Assembly (NCBI GenBank): GCA_947483645.1
Contig: CANKLS010000033.1
Coordinates: 1-16,014 of the forward strand
Length of the DNA stretch: 16,014 nucleotides
Direction: 5' to 3'
Source of the DNA: Bradymonadales bacterium
GTDB lineage: Bacteria > Myxococcota > Bradymonadia > REDH01
Part shown: one piece after another, positions 1-7,766 of the stretch
Layout: every line of letters starts with the position of its first letter
Numbering within the stretch: position 1 is the stretch's first letter
Translations under genes and position numbers: made by a program
The notes under the pieces: model-generated
Seen by the model: the letters and a program-made list of their open reading frames with translations, nothing else
Databases searched by the model: none
What the model was told of the DNA's origin: nothing

Positions 1-911
1 AAATAGGCGATCGCGAGCCGCAGTCCCTTCTCCAGATCAACCGAGGGGGTCCAGTCGAGCTTCTCCTGCGCCAGCGTGATGTCGGGGCGCCGACGATAGG
101 GATCATCTTTGGGCAGCGGCATCTCGATGAGCTTCGAACGGCTCCCGGTCAGTTCGATGACCCGCGAGGCGAGCTCCCGGATCGTGATTTCGTTCGGATT
201 GCCGAGGTTAACGGGGCCGTTGAAGTCGTCTTGGTCCATCATGCGAACGAGCCCCTCTACGAGGTCGTCGACATAGCAGAAGGAGCGGGTCTGTTCTCCG
301 CTGCCATAGATGGTGATGTCGTTTCCCTGCAGGGCCTGGACAATGAAGTTCGAGACCACGCGGCCATCATCAAGCAGCATCCGAGGGCCGTAGGTGTTGA
401 AGATGCGGACAACACGCACATCGACCCCGTTCTGCCGATGGTAGTCGAAGCAGAGGGTTTCCGCGACCCGCTTGCCCTCATCGTAGCAGGCCCGAGGCCC
501 GATCGGGTTCACGTGACCCCAATAGTCCTCGCGCTGAGGGTGCACATGCGGGTCGCCATACACCTCGCTTGTAGAAGCCTGAAGGAGTCGGCCGCGCACC
601 CGTTTGGCGAGACCGAGCATGTTGATGGCACCCATGACGGAGGTCTTGACCGTCTTGACCGGGTTGTACTGATAGTGAACCGGCGATGCGGGGCAGGCCA
701 TGTTGAAGATTCGGTCGACCTCCAACAGAATCGGGTCGACGACATCGTGGCGGATGATCTCGAAACGGTGATTGTCGAGCAGATGGGCCACATGTTGGCG
801 CCGACCTGTAAAGAAGTTGTCGAGGCAGATGACCTCATGCCCGTCATCGAGGAGGCGCTCGCAGAGATGCGAACCAATGAAACCCGCGCCGCCTGTAACC
901 AAAACTCTCAT
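1..911 (-). CDS. uxs: UDP-glucuronate decarboxylase (UDP-xylose synthase), 3' end cut by window edge
   Basis: NAD-dependent short-chain dehydrogenase/reductase sugar-nucleotide enzyme that would convert UDP-glucuronate to UDP-xylose in the cytoplasm, supplying a polysaccharide pathway. It reads as 303 codons from ATG at 911 and is still open at base 1; the family usually has about 310-320 residues, so only a short C-terminal tail is missing. The N-terminal Rossmann motif [12 protein letters not shown] (residues 5-16), an STSEVYGDP motif (113-121) and the catalytic pair Tyr143-x3-Lys147 are present. An RRRPD stretch (273-277), typical of the decarboxylase branch, separates it from 4-epimerases and 4,6-dehydratases. 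A strong GAGGAG ribosome site lies at 917-922, five bases before the ATG. It follows the glycosyltransferase gene by 69 bases on the same strand, so the two are probably co-transcribed. The exact sugar specificity is inferred from these motifs. Confidence 0.92.
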   Translation of the reverse strand, partial: MRVLVTGGAGFIGSHLCERLLDDGHEVICLDNFFTGRRQHVAHLLDNHRFEIIRHDVVDPILLEVDRIFNMACPASPVHYQYNPVKTVKTSVMGAINMLGLAKRVRGRLLQASTSEVYGDPHVHPQREDYWGHVNPIGPRACYDEGKRVAETLCFDYHRQNGVDVRVVRIFNTYGPRMLLDDGRVVSNFIVQALQGNDITIYGSGEQTRSFCYVDDLVEGLVRMMDQDDFNGPVNLGNPNEITIRELASRVIELTGSRSKLIEMPLPKDDPYRRRPDITLAQEKLDWTPSVDLEKGLRLAIAY

Positions 912-951
912 AGTCTCTCCTCGTTACAAACCGACGCGGACCGCCTTCGCC

Positions 952-973
952 GCCATGAATGACCACTCATGGC
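952..973 (-). other. Hairpin between glycosyltransferase and uxs genes
   Basis: A perfect 7-bp inverted repeat with arms GCCATGA (952-958) and TCATGGC (967-973) and an 8-base loop. It lies in the 69-base spacer of a co-directional pair. No T-run follows on the minus strand, so it is not a standard terminator. It could be an mRNA processing or stability element, or chance. Confidence 0.35.
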
Positions 974-980
974 AAGCACG

Positions 981-2105
981 CTAACAGGCAATCCCGTAGA
1001 GAGCGTACAGTCGATCGTTGTATCCCTCAACGGTGAAGCGCGCGCGAACATCTGCGAGCGCGGCCGCACCTACGGCAGTTAGAGATGCCGGATCGGTTGC
1101 CAACTTGACCATCGCGCGGGCGAGCGCGTCGGCATCGAGCGTGGCATAGATGAAACCAGTCTCGCCCTCTCGAACCGCCTCGCTGATACCACCCTTGTCG
1201 GGCACAATCACCGGCAAACCGCAGGCCATCGCCTCGATGCAGACAATGCCAAAGGGCTCGAACGGGGCGGCATGCACAAAGACATCGCAGGAGGCGATGA
1301 CTGCGGGCACATCGGAGCGCATGCCGAGGAAGTGGACGCGGTCGCTGATGCCGAGCGTCGCGGCGAGCTGCTCGAGTTCGCTCCGCTGTTCGCCATCGCC
1401 TACGACGACCAGACCCACATGGGCACCGGCGGCGGCGGCGGTTGCCGTTGCTCTGATGCTCACATCGACCCGCTTGTTCACGCCGCGTCCGAGGGTCCCG
1501 ACGGTTACGAACCTAACGGCGCCTTCGGGCAGCGAGAAGGCAGCGCGCGGCGAGCCGGCCTCACGGGGCACAAAGCGCTTCACGTCCACGCAGTTATGGA
1601 AGACCTTCAGCCGGCTCTCGGCGGTGCCGTGGGTTGCTTGCACCCAGCGCTTGAGCGCATCACTGCACACGATGACCTCCTGCGCTGCGACCTGGCCGAC
1701 GAAGTTCGCTACCCGCATCGGCCTGCTGTTCAAGTAGATGTCACCCTGCTCAAAACCGATGCGTCGCGGCACGCCTGCAAGAACTGCCGCTGGGAGTCCC
1801 AGGAGGCGGCTCCATGTCAAATGAGCCTCGACAAGTTGCGGCCCGACCTCGCGAAAGCGGCGGCTCAACTTCGCTACGACACGGTCGTATCGGCGCGACC
1901 GAAAGTCGGCGCGGAGGTCGAAGATATCCACCTCTATTCCGAGGGCGCGGAGTTCGGCGGCGATCGGCCCGTCTTCGAACAGGCCGCCCACCCGGTGACG
2001 GTAGGGGAAACGCCGCTGCGCATCGGCGAGGATGGTGACCAGGTGAGTCTGCGCTCCGCCGAGCCGGAACTCGTCGATGAGATGATAGATGAGCGGTTGG
2101 GGCAT
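981..2105 (-). CDS. GT4-type glycosyltransferase
   Basis: A 374-residue retaining glycosyltransferase of the GT4/GT1 superfamily with GT-B fold, likely cytoplasmic or membrane-peripheral, adding a sugar during cell-surface polysaccharide or lipid-linked oligosaccharide synthesis. The N-terminal domain opens with a glycine-rich acceptor-side loop, [10 protein letters not shown] (13-22). The C-terminal donor domain holds [15 protein letters not shown] (200-214) and the EX7E motif, Glu283 and Glu291 in [18 protein letters not shown]. The frame stays open upstream to 2270, but I chose the ATG at 2105. It has an AGGAG site seven bases upstream (2113-2117), and the extra 55 N-terminal residues look unlike the family. 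It sits directly upstream of the UDP-glucuronate decarboxylase gene, which may supply its donor. The actual donor and acceptor cannot be read from the sequence. Confidence 0.9.
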   Translation of the reverse strand: MPQPLIYHLIDEFRLGGAQTHLVTILADAQRRFPYRHRVGGLFEDGPIAAELRALGIEVDIFDLRADFRSRRYDRVVAKLSRRFREVGPQLVEAHLTWSRLLGLPAAVLAGVPRRIGFEQGDIYLNSRPMRVANFVGQVAAQEVIVCSDALKRWVQATHGTAESRLKVFHNCVDVKRFVPREAGSPRAAFSLPEGAVRFVTVGTLGRGVNKRVDVSIRATATAAAAGAHVGLVVVGDGEQRSELEQLAATLGISDRVHFLGMRSDVPAVIASCDVFVHAAPFEPFGIVCIEAMACGLPVIVPDKGGISEAVREGETGFIYATLDADALARAMVKLATDPASLTAVGAAALADVRARFTVEGYNDRLYALYGIAC

Positions 2106-2112
2106 GCAGAAT

Positions 2113-2118
2113 CTCCTC
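2113..2118 (-). promoter_or_regulatory. Ribosome binding site that fixes the glycosyltransferase start
   Basis: GAGGAG on the minus strand, seven bases before the ATG at 2105. It favours this start over the in-frame upstream start at 2270. Confidence 0.75.
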
Positions 2119-2220
2119 GTCTGGCTCCAACTAGCCAGATGGAAGGCAGAAGGCGAATTGGCTGAGGAGCTCGGATTGCGCTGCCCGCCGCAGGTGCGCG
2201 CATCACGGTTGCGGGCTTGG

Positions 2221-2242
2221 CCTGTCTCGTCTAGGAGACAGG
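2221..2242. promoter_or_regulatory. Inverted repeat in a divergent intergenic region (possible operator)
   Basis: Perfect 8-bp arms CCTGTCTC (2221-2228) and GAGACAGG (2235-2242) around the 6-base centre GTCTAG. It lies in the 180-base spacer between the divergent glycosyltransferase (start 2105) and putative lipoprotein (start 2286) genes, about 44 bases before the latter. No T-run follows on either strand, so an operator or a 5'UTR hairpin is likelier than a terminator. No matching regulator is identified. Confidence 0.35.
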
Positions 2243-2285
2243 TCGACTTCTGGCCTAGCGGCCCACACACGGCTGAATCTATCCC

Positions 2286-2714
2286 ATGAACAAGCCCGCT
2301 CTTCGTCTCATCGCAGCTCTCGTCGCGCTCACAGCTGTGCAGACGGCCTGTTACAACCGCTACACCATCTCGACGGATGAGCTGAGCAACTTGGACTCAT
2401 CGCACATCGCCCGCTCCGTCGTCGTGAAGGACGACACCGGCATGGATGTGACGGTGAGCGCCACCACGCCCATCAAAGTACAGACCGCCGCGCGGGAGTA
2501 TTCGGTTTCGCCCTTTAACTTCGCGCTCAACGAGAGCCAGCTTGTCGCGCCCGACTACGACCTGCTCCTTAGCCGTGAAGAGGTTACGGGAGCCGTGGTG
2601 TCGGAGTTCGCTTCGTCCAAGACCTGGTCAATCGCGGCCGGTGGCCTGCTTGCTGCCATCGGTGCCTTCGTCCTTATCAGCGCAAGTGCCGGCGCCGACG
2701 GGACAGGCAAGTAA
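2286..2714 (+). CDS. Putative small lipoprotein with C-terminal hydrophobic helix
   Basis: A 142-residue protein that I do not recognise by function. The N-terminus has a Lys/Arg start and a hydrophobic core leading to Cys22 in AVQTAC. The -1 and -2 residues suit a lipobox, but Gln at -3 is atypical, so lipidation is likely rather than certain. The mature region (23-112) is polar and looks beta-rich. It is followed by a hydrophobic segment at about 114-134 ([20 protein letters not shown]) and a short tail, so the protein may be anchored at both ends. The CYNRYTI opening recalls small uncharacterised lipoproteins of myxobacteria and relatives, from memory. No clear Shine-Dalgarno precedes the ATG. 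The next gene starts 23 bases downstream on the same strand, so the two probably form an operon. Confidence 0.75.
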   Translation: MNKPALRLIAALVALTAVQTACYNRYTISTDELSNLDSSHIARSVVVKDDTGMDVTVSATTPIKVQTAAREYSVSPFNFALNESQLVAPDYDLLLSREEVTGAVVSEFASSKTWSIAAGGLLAAIGAFVLISASAGADGTGK

Positions 2715-2737
2715 CGGACCGCTCAAGAGGTTGCCCC

Positions 2738-3568
2738 ATGCGACCCTGCCTCCGCTTCTTCTCCGCGTTGACGGTCTGTTTTTCTGTGGCAGCATCGGCA
2801 GCGGCTGAAGACGACCAAGGGCCCACCTACCCCCAACGCACCGATCCGAGCGTTCCAGGCGGCGCGCGGCTCGGCGACGACGACCGAGACGACAATTTTG
2901 ACGGCTATCCAGATGGTCCGCGCGATCCAGACGACGCCTACTTCGACACCACGGCGGAGTACCGGGCCTACACCCCCAACTGGACTGGCTCGTTCGTAGG
3001 CGGCGGCCTCATCGGTGGCCTTACGCGCCAGAATGCTGGCTTCTTCGACAGCCCCGTGCGCGACGGCCTCTTCGGCGCCTTCCTCCAGGCCGCGTCGACC
3101 CAGCTCGTCATCGACGGCGAACTTGCCTACACCCAAGCCAGCACGCAGGCAGCCATCGGTGGAGAGGCAGTCGAGATCAACCGGCACACCATCTCCGCTG
3201 CCGGCCTCGTACATCCCTTGTTCCTCGGGAACATCCGCGGTGGTTGGTCCGCCTTCGTGGTACCCGGCATCTATGGCACCGCGGGGCTATCGTGGAACTG
3301 GGCCTCCATCAAGGGCAAGGCCCGCGACGTAGAAATCAGCGAAAACGGCTGGCATGTAGGTGGGGGCTTCGACATTCCCATCGACTCACCGCAAGACGGC
3401 GGCGCCTTCTGGGCCGGCCTCCAATACCGATACCACCGCATCACCGACAACCGCGACGTTGTCTTGCTGCGCGACGGCCTCTTCTCGGAGCAGCAGCTGC
3501 TCTTCAAACTGGCCTACCGGCACAACGGCAACCTCTTCGTCGGCAAGATGGGGCCGGATAGCCTCTAG
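2738..3568 (+). CDS. Secreted, probably outer-membrane beta-rich protein of unknown function
   Basis: A 276-residue protein with a Sec signal peptide (about 1-23, ending ASAAA). A highly acidic stretch follows (47-67) containing DDRDDNFDGYPDG, whose spaced Asp/Asn/Gly resembles calcium-binding DxDxDG loops. From about residue 80 it has alternating Gly/aromatic strands (SFVGGGLIGGL, WSAFVVPGIYG, WHVGGGF, FWAGLQYRYH, LLFKLAYRHNG) of the kind seen in small outer-membrane barrels. However, it does not end in a terminal Phe or Tyr, and no family was recognised. AAGAGG stands seven bases before the ATG. The putative lipoprotein gene lies 23 bases upstream. It converges on prs, with a hairpin over both stop codons. 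The function is unknown, and the barrel fold and metal binding are inferences from sequence pattern. Confidence 0.78.
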   Translation: MRPCLRFFSALTVCFSVAASAAAEDDQGPTYPQRTDPSVPGGARLGDDDRDDNFDGYPDGPRDPDDAYFDTTAEYRAYTPNWTGSFVGGGLIGGLTRQNAGFFDSPVRDGLFGAFLQAASTQLVIDGELAYTQASTQAAIGGEAVEINRHTISAAGLVHPLFLGNIRGGWSAFVVPGIYGTAGLSWNWASIKGKARDVEISENGWHVGGGFDIPIDSPQDGGAFWAGLQYRYHRITDNRDVVLLRDGLFSEQQLLFKLAYRHNGNLFVGKMGPDSL

Positions 3569-3586
3569 CCGGCGCGGACCGGCTAG
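3565..3586. terminator. Hairpin over both stop codons of a convergent gene pair
   Basis: Perfect 8-bp arms CTAGCCGG (3565-3572) and CCGGCTAG (3579-3586) with the 6-base loop CGCGGA. The plus-strand stop TAG is at 3566-3568 and the minus-strand prs stop at 3585-3583, so each arm contains one stop. The symmetry and position suggest a bidirectional transcription end or 3' stabilising hairpin, but there is no T-run on either strand. Confidence 0.45.
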
Positions 3587-4533
3587 CGGGTCTCGAAGAG
3601 CGCGCTCACCGAGCGGCCATCGTGGATACAGCGGATTGCTGCTGCAAAGAGCGGCGCCACCGTGAGCACGCTGAGCTTGTCGAACTGCTTGGCATCGGGG
3701 ATCGGGATGGTGTCGGTGACGACAATCTTGTCGAGCAGGCTGGCCTGCATGTTCTTGGAGGCCGAGCCGGTGAAGACTGCGTGGGTGGCGCCGGCGATGA
3801 CGCGGGTGGCGCCGGAGCGGCGGAGGATATCGGCGGCCTGTAAGAGGGTGCCACCGCTGGCAATCTCGTCGTCCGCGACGAAGGCGGTACGGCCACGCAC
3901 ATCACCGATGAGGTTCTCGGCGCGGGCACTCTCGTCGTCGGCATACCGGCGCTTGTCGATGATGGCCAGGTCGAGGTTGAGCAGGCTGGCGAGCTTGCCA
4001 GCATCCTTTGCGCCGCCCGCATCGGTGGCGACCACGACAGCATCGTTGCCCGCGGCCTCGCGACGCATGAAGTCGGCAAGAAGCGGCATGGACTGCAGGT
4101 GGTCCACCGGAATCTTGAAGAAGCCCTGAATCTGCGGCGAGTGCAGGTCCATGGTCAGCACACGGTCTGCACCGGCGGCCTCGAGGAGGTCGGCAACGAG
4201 ACGGGCCGTGATGGAGATGCGCGGCTTGTCCTTCTTATCGGACCGAGCATAGGGAAAATAGGGCATGACAGCCGTCACACGGCGGGCGGAGGCCCGCTTG
4301 AGCGCATCGATGAAGATGAGCAACTCCATGAGGTGCTCGTTTACGGGCGAACTGCTCGTCTGGACAACGAACACGTCGGCCTCGCGCACATTCTCATGGA
4401 CCTGCACCATCAGGTTTTCGTTGGAGAATCGGATGACCTCCGACCTGCCGAGCGAGACCCCAAGCTCCGCGCAAATGCTCGTTGCGAGCTGTGGATGGGA
4501 TCGTCCAGAAAACACCAACGTGTCGTTCCGCAT
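3583..4533 (-). CDS. prs: Ribose-phosphate pyrophosphokinase (PRPP synthetase)
   Basis: Makes PRPP from ribose 5-phosphate and ATP for nucleotide, His, Trp and NAD synthesis in the cytoplasm. At 316 residues it is full length. The pyrophosphate loop YARSDKKDKPRISI (95-108), MDLHSPQIQGFF (128-139), IIDKRR (191-196) and the PRPP loop DDEIASGGT (221-229) are all present. The usual enzyme reads YARQDRK and DDMIDTAGT, so Ser98 replaces Gln and the PRPP loop is of the DDEI-GG type. I recall this variant from Thermus-like and some other bacterial enzymes, so it looks like a natural subclass rather than decay. The ATG at 4533 has AGGAG about eight bases upstream. It lies 63 bases after nadB on the same strand, a functional pairing because NAD synthesis uses PRPP. 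Allosteric behaviour may differ from the E. coli type. Confidence 0.95.
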   Translation of the reverse strand: MRNDTLVFSGRSHPQLATSICAELGVSLGRSEVIRFSNENLMVQVHENVREADVFVVQTSSSPVNEHLMELLIFIDALKRASARRVTAVMPYFPYARSDKKDKPRISITARLVADLLEAAGADRVLTMDLHSPQIQGFFKIPVDHLQSMPLLADFMRREAAGNDAVVVATDAGGAKDAGKLASLLNLDLAIIDKRRYADDESARAENLIGDVRGRTAFVADDEIASGGTLLQAADILRRSGATRVIAGATHAVFTGSASKNMQASLLDKIVVTDTIPIPDAKQFDKLSVLTVAPLFAAAIRCIHDGRSVSALFETR

Positions 4534-4596
4534 TCGCGCCTCTCCTGTGGTGAGTTCGGGCGATCACGTGGTCGCTCCGATGCGATGCGTCAAGTC

Positions 4597-6249
4597 TCAT
4601 TTGGGGGCAGTAGCACCTGCCCGCAGGACCGGTCGGAGCCAGAAAGCCCCCTCGAGCTGGCGCCGGTCGAGCCGCGTCGGCAGGGGCGTTCCGCGGCCGA
4701 GATCGGGGAAGTCGAGGGTGTAGTGGAGGCCGCGACTCTCGGTGCGGCGGAGGGCCGACTCAATGATGAGCTTGGAGACCATCGCGATGTTCCGCAGCTC
4801 GATGATGTCGTTGTCGACATCGTGATCCCAGAAGTACTCCACGATCTCCGACAGCAGCAGATCGATGCGGCGGCGGGCGCGGAGGAGGCGCTTGGTGGAC
4901 CGGACAATACCCACATAGTTCCACATGAAGCGGCGGATTTCGTCCCAGTTCTGAGAGACGATTACAGCCTCATCGGGCGACCGCGCCCTGCCCCGGTTCC
5001 AGGTAGGGACTTCGGGCAGCGGATAGGCGGCCACACCATGGATGCGAGCTGCGGCATGTGCGACCGCGCGGGCTCCAAAAACGAGGCCTTCGAGCAGGCT
5101 GTTGGAGGCAAGGCGATTGGCGCCGTGAAGCCCCGTGTAGGCCACCTCTCCGATGGCGTAGAGGCCGTCTATGGAGGTGCCTCCGTCAAGGTCGACCTCC
5201 ACGCCGCCACAGAAGTAGTGGCAGGCGGGGACGACAGGGATGGGCTGCTTGCACATGTCGATGCCGAACGACATGCAGGTCTCGTGGATGGTCGGGAAGC
5301 GCTCGACGAGGAAGTCGGACGGCAGGTGGGTCATGTCGAGGTAGACGCAATCGGCGCCGGTCCGTTTCATCTCCAGGTCGATGCCGCGTGCGACGATGTC
5401 GCGCGGCGCGAGCGCCCCCATCTCGTGAAGTCCCCGCATGAAGGGTTCACCGGCTGCGTTCCGCAGCTCGCCGCCCTCGCCGCGAAGTGCCTCGGAGATG
5501 AGGAAACCCTTGGAGCCCGGCTGGTAAAGACAGGTGGGATGAAACTGCACAAACTCGAGGTTGGCGACGGTGCAGCCGGCGCGGTAGGCCATGGCGATTC
5601 CGTCGCCGGTCGCGACGTCGGGGTTGGTAGTGTAGAGGTAGACCTTGCCCGCGCCGCCCGTGGCCAAAACGGTGTTTCGGGCGAGAATGGTGCGTACCTC
5701 GCCAGAGCGCTTGTCGAGGACATAGGCTCCGATGCAGCGGTCGCCGGCGGGGGCCTCTGCGCCAAGCCGTCTGAGCGTGATAAGGTCGATGGCGACCGTC
5801 TCTTCGGCGAAGCGGATGTTGGGGTGGCTGCGGGCGGCATCGAGGAGCACGGCCGCAATGGCCTTGCCTGTCACGTCTCCAGCGTGCAGCACACGCCGCT
5901 GGCTATGGCCTCCCTCGCGGCCGAGGTCGAAGCCGCCGCCGGACTGGTCGAAGGGGACGCCGATATCCGCCAGCGCTTGCACCTGCTCCGGCCCTTCACG
6001 AACGGCCCGCTCCACGGCAGCCAGATCGCAGAGGCCGGCACCGGCGACGAGCGTGTCCGATACATGCTGCTCAAAGCTGTCTCCGACTGCGGTGACCGAG
6101 GCGATGCCACCCTGCGCGTATCGGGTGTTGGACTCCGACGCCTCGCGTTTGGTCACGACCAGAACGGAGCCATATTCGGCAGCCTTGAGCGCGAACCAGA
6201 GACCGGCAATGCCGCTTCCAAAGACGAGGTAGTCTGCATCGTAGCTCAT
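4597..6249 (-). CDS. nadB: L-aspartate oxidase
   Basis: FAD enzyme that oxidises L-aspartate to iminoaspartate, which NadA condenses to quinolinate in de novo NAD synthesis. It has 550 residues, normal for NadB. The FAD-binding GSGIAG (11-16), NTRYAQGGIASV (41-52) and REGGHSQRRVLHAGD (111-125) are present. So are the active-site region QFHPT (235-239), SEALRGEGG (252-260), APRD (281-284) and the C-terminal FAD signature GLHGANRLASNSLLEG (373-388). The Arg of APRD and the NadB-type YAQGG favour it over succinate dehydrogenase or fumarate reductase flavoproteins. The frame continues to a GTG at 6264, but GGAGG at 6258-6262 sits eight bases before the ATG at 6249, which I take as the start. It is divergent from the transglycosylase gene and upstream of prs. 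nadA and nadC are not in the window. Confidence 0.96.
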   Translation of the reverse strand: MSYDADYLVFGSGIAGLWFALKAAEYGSVLVVTKREASESNTRYAQGGIASVTAVGDSFEQHVSDTLVAGAGLCDLAAVERAVREGPEQVQALADIGVPFDQSGGGFDLGREGGHSQRRVLHAGDVTGKAIAAVLLDAARSHPNIRFAEETVAIDLITLRRLGAEAPAGDRCIGAYVLDKRSGEVRTILARNTVLATGGAGKVYLYTTNPDVATGDGIAMAYRAGCTVANLEFVQFHPTCLYQPGSKGFLISEALRGEGGELRNAAGEPFMRGLHEMGALAPRDIVARGIDLEMKRTGADCVYLDMTHLPSDFLVERFPTIHETCMSFGIDMCKQPIPVVPACHYFCGGVEVDLDGGTSIDGLYAIGEVAYTGLHGANRLASNSLLEGLVFGARAVAHAAARIHGVAAYPLPEVPTWNRGRARSPDEAVIVSQNWDEIRRFMWNYVGIVRSTKRLLRARRRIDLLLSEIVEYFWDHDVDNDIIELRNIAMVSKLIIESALRRTESRGLHYTLDFPDLGRGTPLPTRLDRRQLEGAFWLRPVLRAGATAPK

Positions 6250-6257
6250 CTCGAACG

Positions 6258-6262
6258 CCTCC
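6258..6262 (-). promoter_or_regulatory. Ribosome binding site that fixes the nadB start
   Basis: GGAGG on the minus strand, eight bases before the ATG at 6249. It overlaps the alternative GTG start region at 6264, which argues against that upstream start. Confidence 0.75.
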
Positions 6263-6359
6263 ACGTGGCGGTTGGCTGCCAGCCCATCCGACCATGCGTA
6301 CGAGCCTGCAGCAGTCGAAGTTCTGGCACTCCTTCTAAGCCTTTGTCATAGTAACGGCG

Positions 6360-7028
6360 ATGTCGATGCACACCTTTTGCAACCTGCTCGCGCTGCGCAC
6401 GACGCGATGGGCGCTGGCGCTCAGCCTTCTGCTGCTTTTAGCGGCAGCGGCATCTCCGGCGCGAGCCGATATCTACCGCTACGAGCAGCCGGACGGCACC
6501 GTGGTCTTCACCACAAAGCCGCAGGCAGGACAGGCTCCCACGACCGTCTACAGCAACCCCCGTTCCGCGGGGCGTTCGGGCGCACAGCCCCGTCGGAGCT
6601 CTGCTGCGAGTGGTGCGGAGTCGCGCGCACCAGGTCGATTCGACGCCTACATCCGAGAGGCTGCGACCCGGTTCCAAATGCCAGTCGCCTTCATCAAGGC
6701 GGTTATCCAGATCGAGTCCGGCTTCAACCCAAACGCGGTGAGCCCGGTTGGCGCGCAGGGGCTGATGCAGCTCATGCCCGGCACCGCCACCGAGATGCAG
6801 TGCGCAGACCCATTTGACCCCCGCGATAACATCATCGCGGGCACCAAATTGCTCCGCCTTCTCTCCAACCGCTACAATGGCGACATCAACCTTGTGCTCG
6901 CAGCCTACAACGCCGGCCCCGGAAATGTTGCCAAGGCGAACGGGATCCCCTTCGAGGAGACGCGGGTCTACGTCGAGAATGTCTACGCAGCCTACCAGCG
7001 ATTCTTGGCAGCAGAACGCCAGCCCTAA
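6360..7028 (+). CDS. Lytic transglycosylase with N-terminal DUF4124-like segment
   Basis: A 222-residue exported murein lytic transglycosylase of the Slt/MltE type, cleaving the MurNAc-GlcNAc bond in the periplasm. The signal peptide spans about 1-36 (hydrophobic core 18-31, ending PARA). ADIYRYEQPDGTVVFTTKP (36-54) matches the DUF4124 pattern often fused to these enzymes. A Ser/Arg/Gly-rich linker (60-92) precedes the SLT domain (about 93-215). The catalytic Glu119 lies in IQIESGFNPNAVS, followed by GAQGLMQLMPGTA (131-143) and the AAYNAGPGNV motif (181-190), so all expected SLT motifs are intact. ATGs at 6360 and 6366 are both possible, neither with a clear ribosome site. It leads a co-directional block with pgsA 17 bases downstream. 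Confidence 0.93.
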   Translation: MSMHTFCNLLALRTTRWALALSLLLLLAAAASPARADIYRYEQPDGTVVFTTKPQAGQAPTTVYSNPRSAGRSGAQPRRSSAASGAESRAPGRFDAYIREAATRFQMPVAFIKAVIQIESGFNPNAVSPVGAQGLMQLMPGTATEMQCADPFDPRDNIIAGTKLLRLLSNRYNGDINLVLAAYNAGPGNVAKANGIPFEETRVYVENVYAAYQRFLAAERQP

Positions 7029-7036
7029 TCATCTCC

Positions 7037-7040
7037 GGAG
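7037..7040 (+). promoter_or_regulatory. Ribosome binding site for the TTG start of pgsA
   Basis: GGAG within the palindrome CTCCGGAG (7033-7040), five bases before TTG at 7046. It supports a TTG start, because the next in-frame ATG falls inside the first membrane segment. Confidence 0.6.
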
Positions 7041-7045
7041 TCGGC

Positions 7046-7681
7046 TTGGATAGGCAACGCATCGGCATCAAAAAACGCCCCAACTTCCGCGAAGACATCT
7101 GGAATCTTCCCAATGTGCTCACCATGGGGCGCATCGTGGTCATCCCACTGATCTGCTGGCTGCTCGCACAGGGCACACCGCTCTATTGCCTCATTGCCGC
7201 TTGGCTGTTCGGAGCCGCAGCCTTCACCGACTGGCTCGACGGCTACATCGCTCGCAAGCGTGGCCTCGAGTCCATGACCGGCAAGTTCCTCGACCCGCTC
7301 GCAGACAAGCTCCTCGTGATGGCGGTCTTCATCGTACTGGTGCCCATGTACCGCATTCCAGTCTGGTTCGTGGTGCTGTCGCTCACGCGCGAAATCTCCA
7401 TCACAGCGCTCCGGGCCCTCGCAGCCGGCGAAGGGATCATCATCGCGGCCGAGTGGGGCGGGAAGTGGAAGACTGCCTTTCAGCTTGTCGGCATTGTCTG
7501 CCTCATGCTGCACTACGAGTACACGTTGCCGCTCGGCTTCACCTCGCTCGATGTCCGCTTTCATCATGTGGGCATGGCACTGCTCTCCATCTCACTCTAC
7601 TACAGCCTCAACAGCGGCTGGTCCTACTTCCGCGACTTCGTACGGGCCACCGACCCTCGCTCCAAGACGGCGACAGAATAG
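7046..7681 (+). CDS. pgsA: CDP-diacylglycerol-glycerol-3-phosphate 3-phosphatidyltransferase
   Basis: Inner-membrane enzyme that makes phosphatidylglycerol-phosphate from CDP-diacylglycerol and glycerol 3-phosphate, the first step to phosphatidylglycerol and cardiolipin. It has 211 residues with several hydrophobic segments. The CDP-alcohol phosphotransferase motif D-x2-DG-x2-AR-x8-G-x3-D-x3-D is complete, with Asp62, Asp65, Gly66, Ala69, Arg70, Gly79, Asp83 and Asp87. The LPNVLTMGRIVVIP opening (21-34) and TREISITALRALAA (114-127) are typical of PgsA rather than phosphatidylserine synthase. The start is TTG at 7046 with GGAG five bases upstream. The N-terminus (1-18) is basic and slightly longer than in many homologs. 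The gene is 17 bases after the transglycosylase and 85 bases before lipA. Confidence 0.93.
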   Translation: MDRQRIGIKKRPNFREDIWNLPNVLTMGRIVVIPLICWLLAQGTPLYCLIAAWLFGAAAFTDWLDGYIARKRGLESMTGKFLDPLADKLLVMAVFIVLVPMYRIPVWFVVLSLTREISITALRALAAGEGIIIAAEWGGKWKTAFQLVGIVCLMLHYEYTLPLGFTSLDVRFHHVGMALLSISLYYSLNSGWSYFRDFVRATDPRSKTATE

Positions 7682-7766
7682 GCCGATGACATGAGACTGC
7701 CGCTTTGCTAGCGCCTGCTCTGGCACCGACCGAGCCGCTTCGATCTCCGCTCGCTGAGAGTCCTGT

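Noticed and set aside
231..962. A 243-codon plus-strand frame opposite the uxs gene
   Set aside because: The minus strand encodes a complete set of UDP-glucuronate decarboxylase motifs over the same bases; the plus frame has none.
4099..6351. A 750-codon open frame on the plus strand opposite nadB and prs
   Set aside because: It is the antisense shadow of two clear conserved genes. GC-rich codon use removes stop codons on the other strand, and its protein shows no domain or export signal.
6250..6359. Divergent promoters for nadB and the transglycosylase gene
   Set aside because: Only a partial extended -10 (TG-x-CATAGT at 6344-6352) and no matching -35 were seen; it would place the transcription start almost on the ATG, so I do not list it as a feature.
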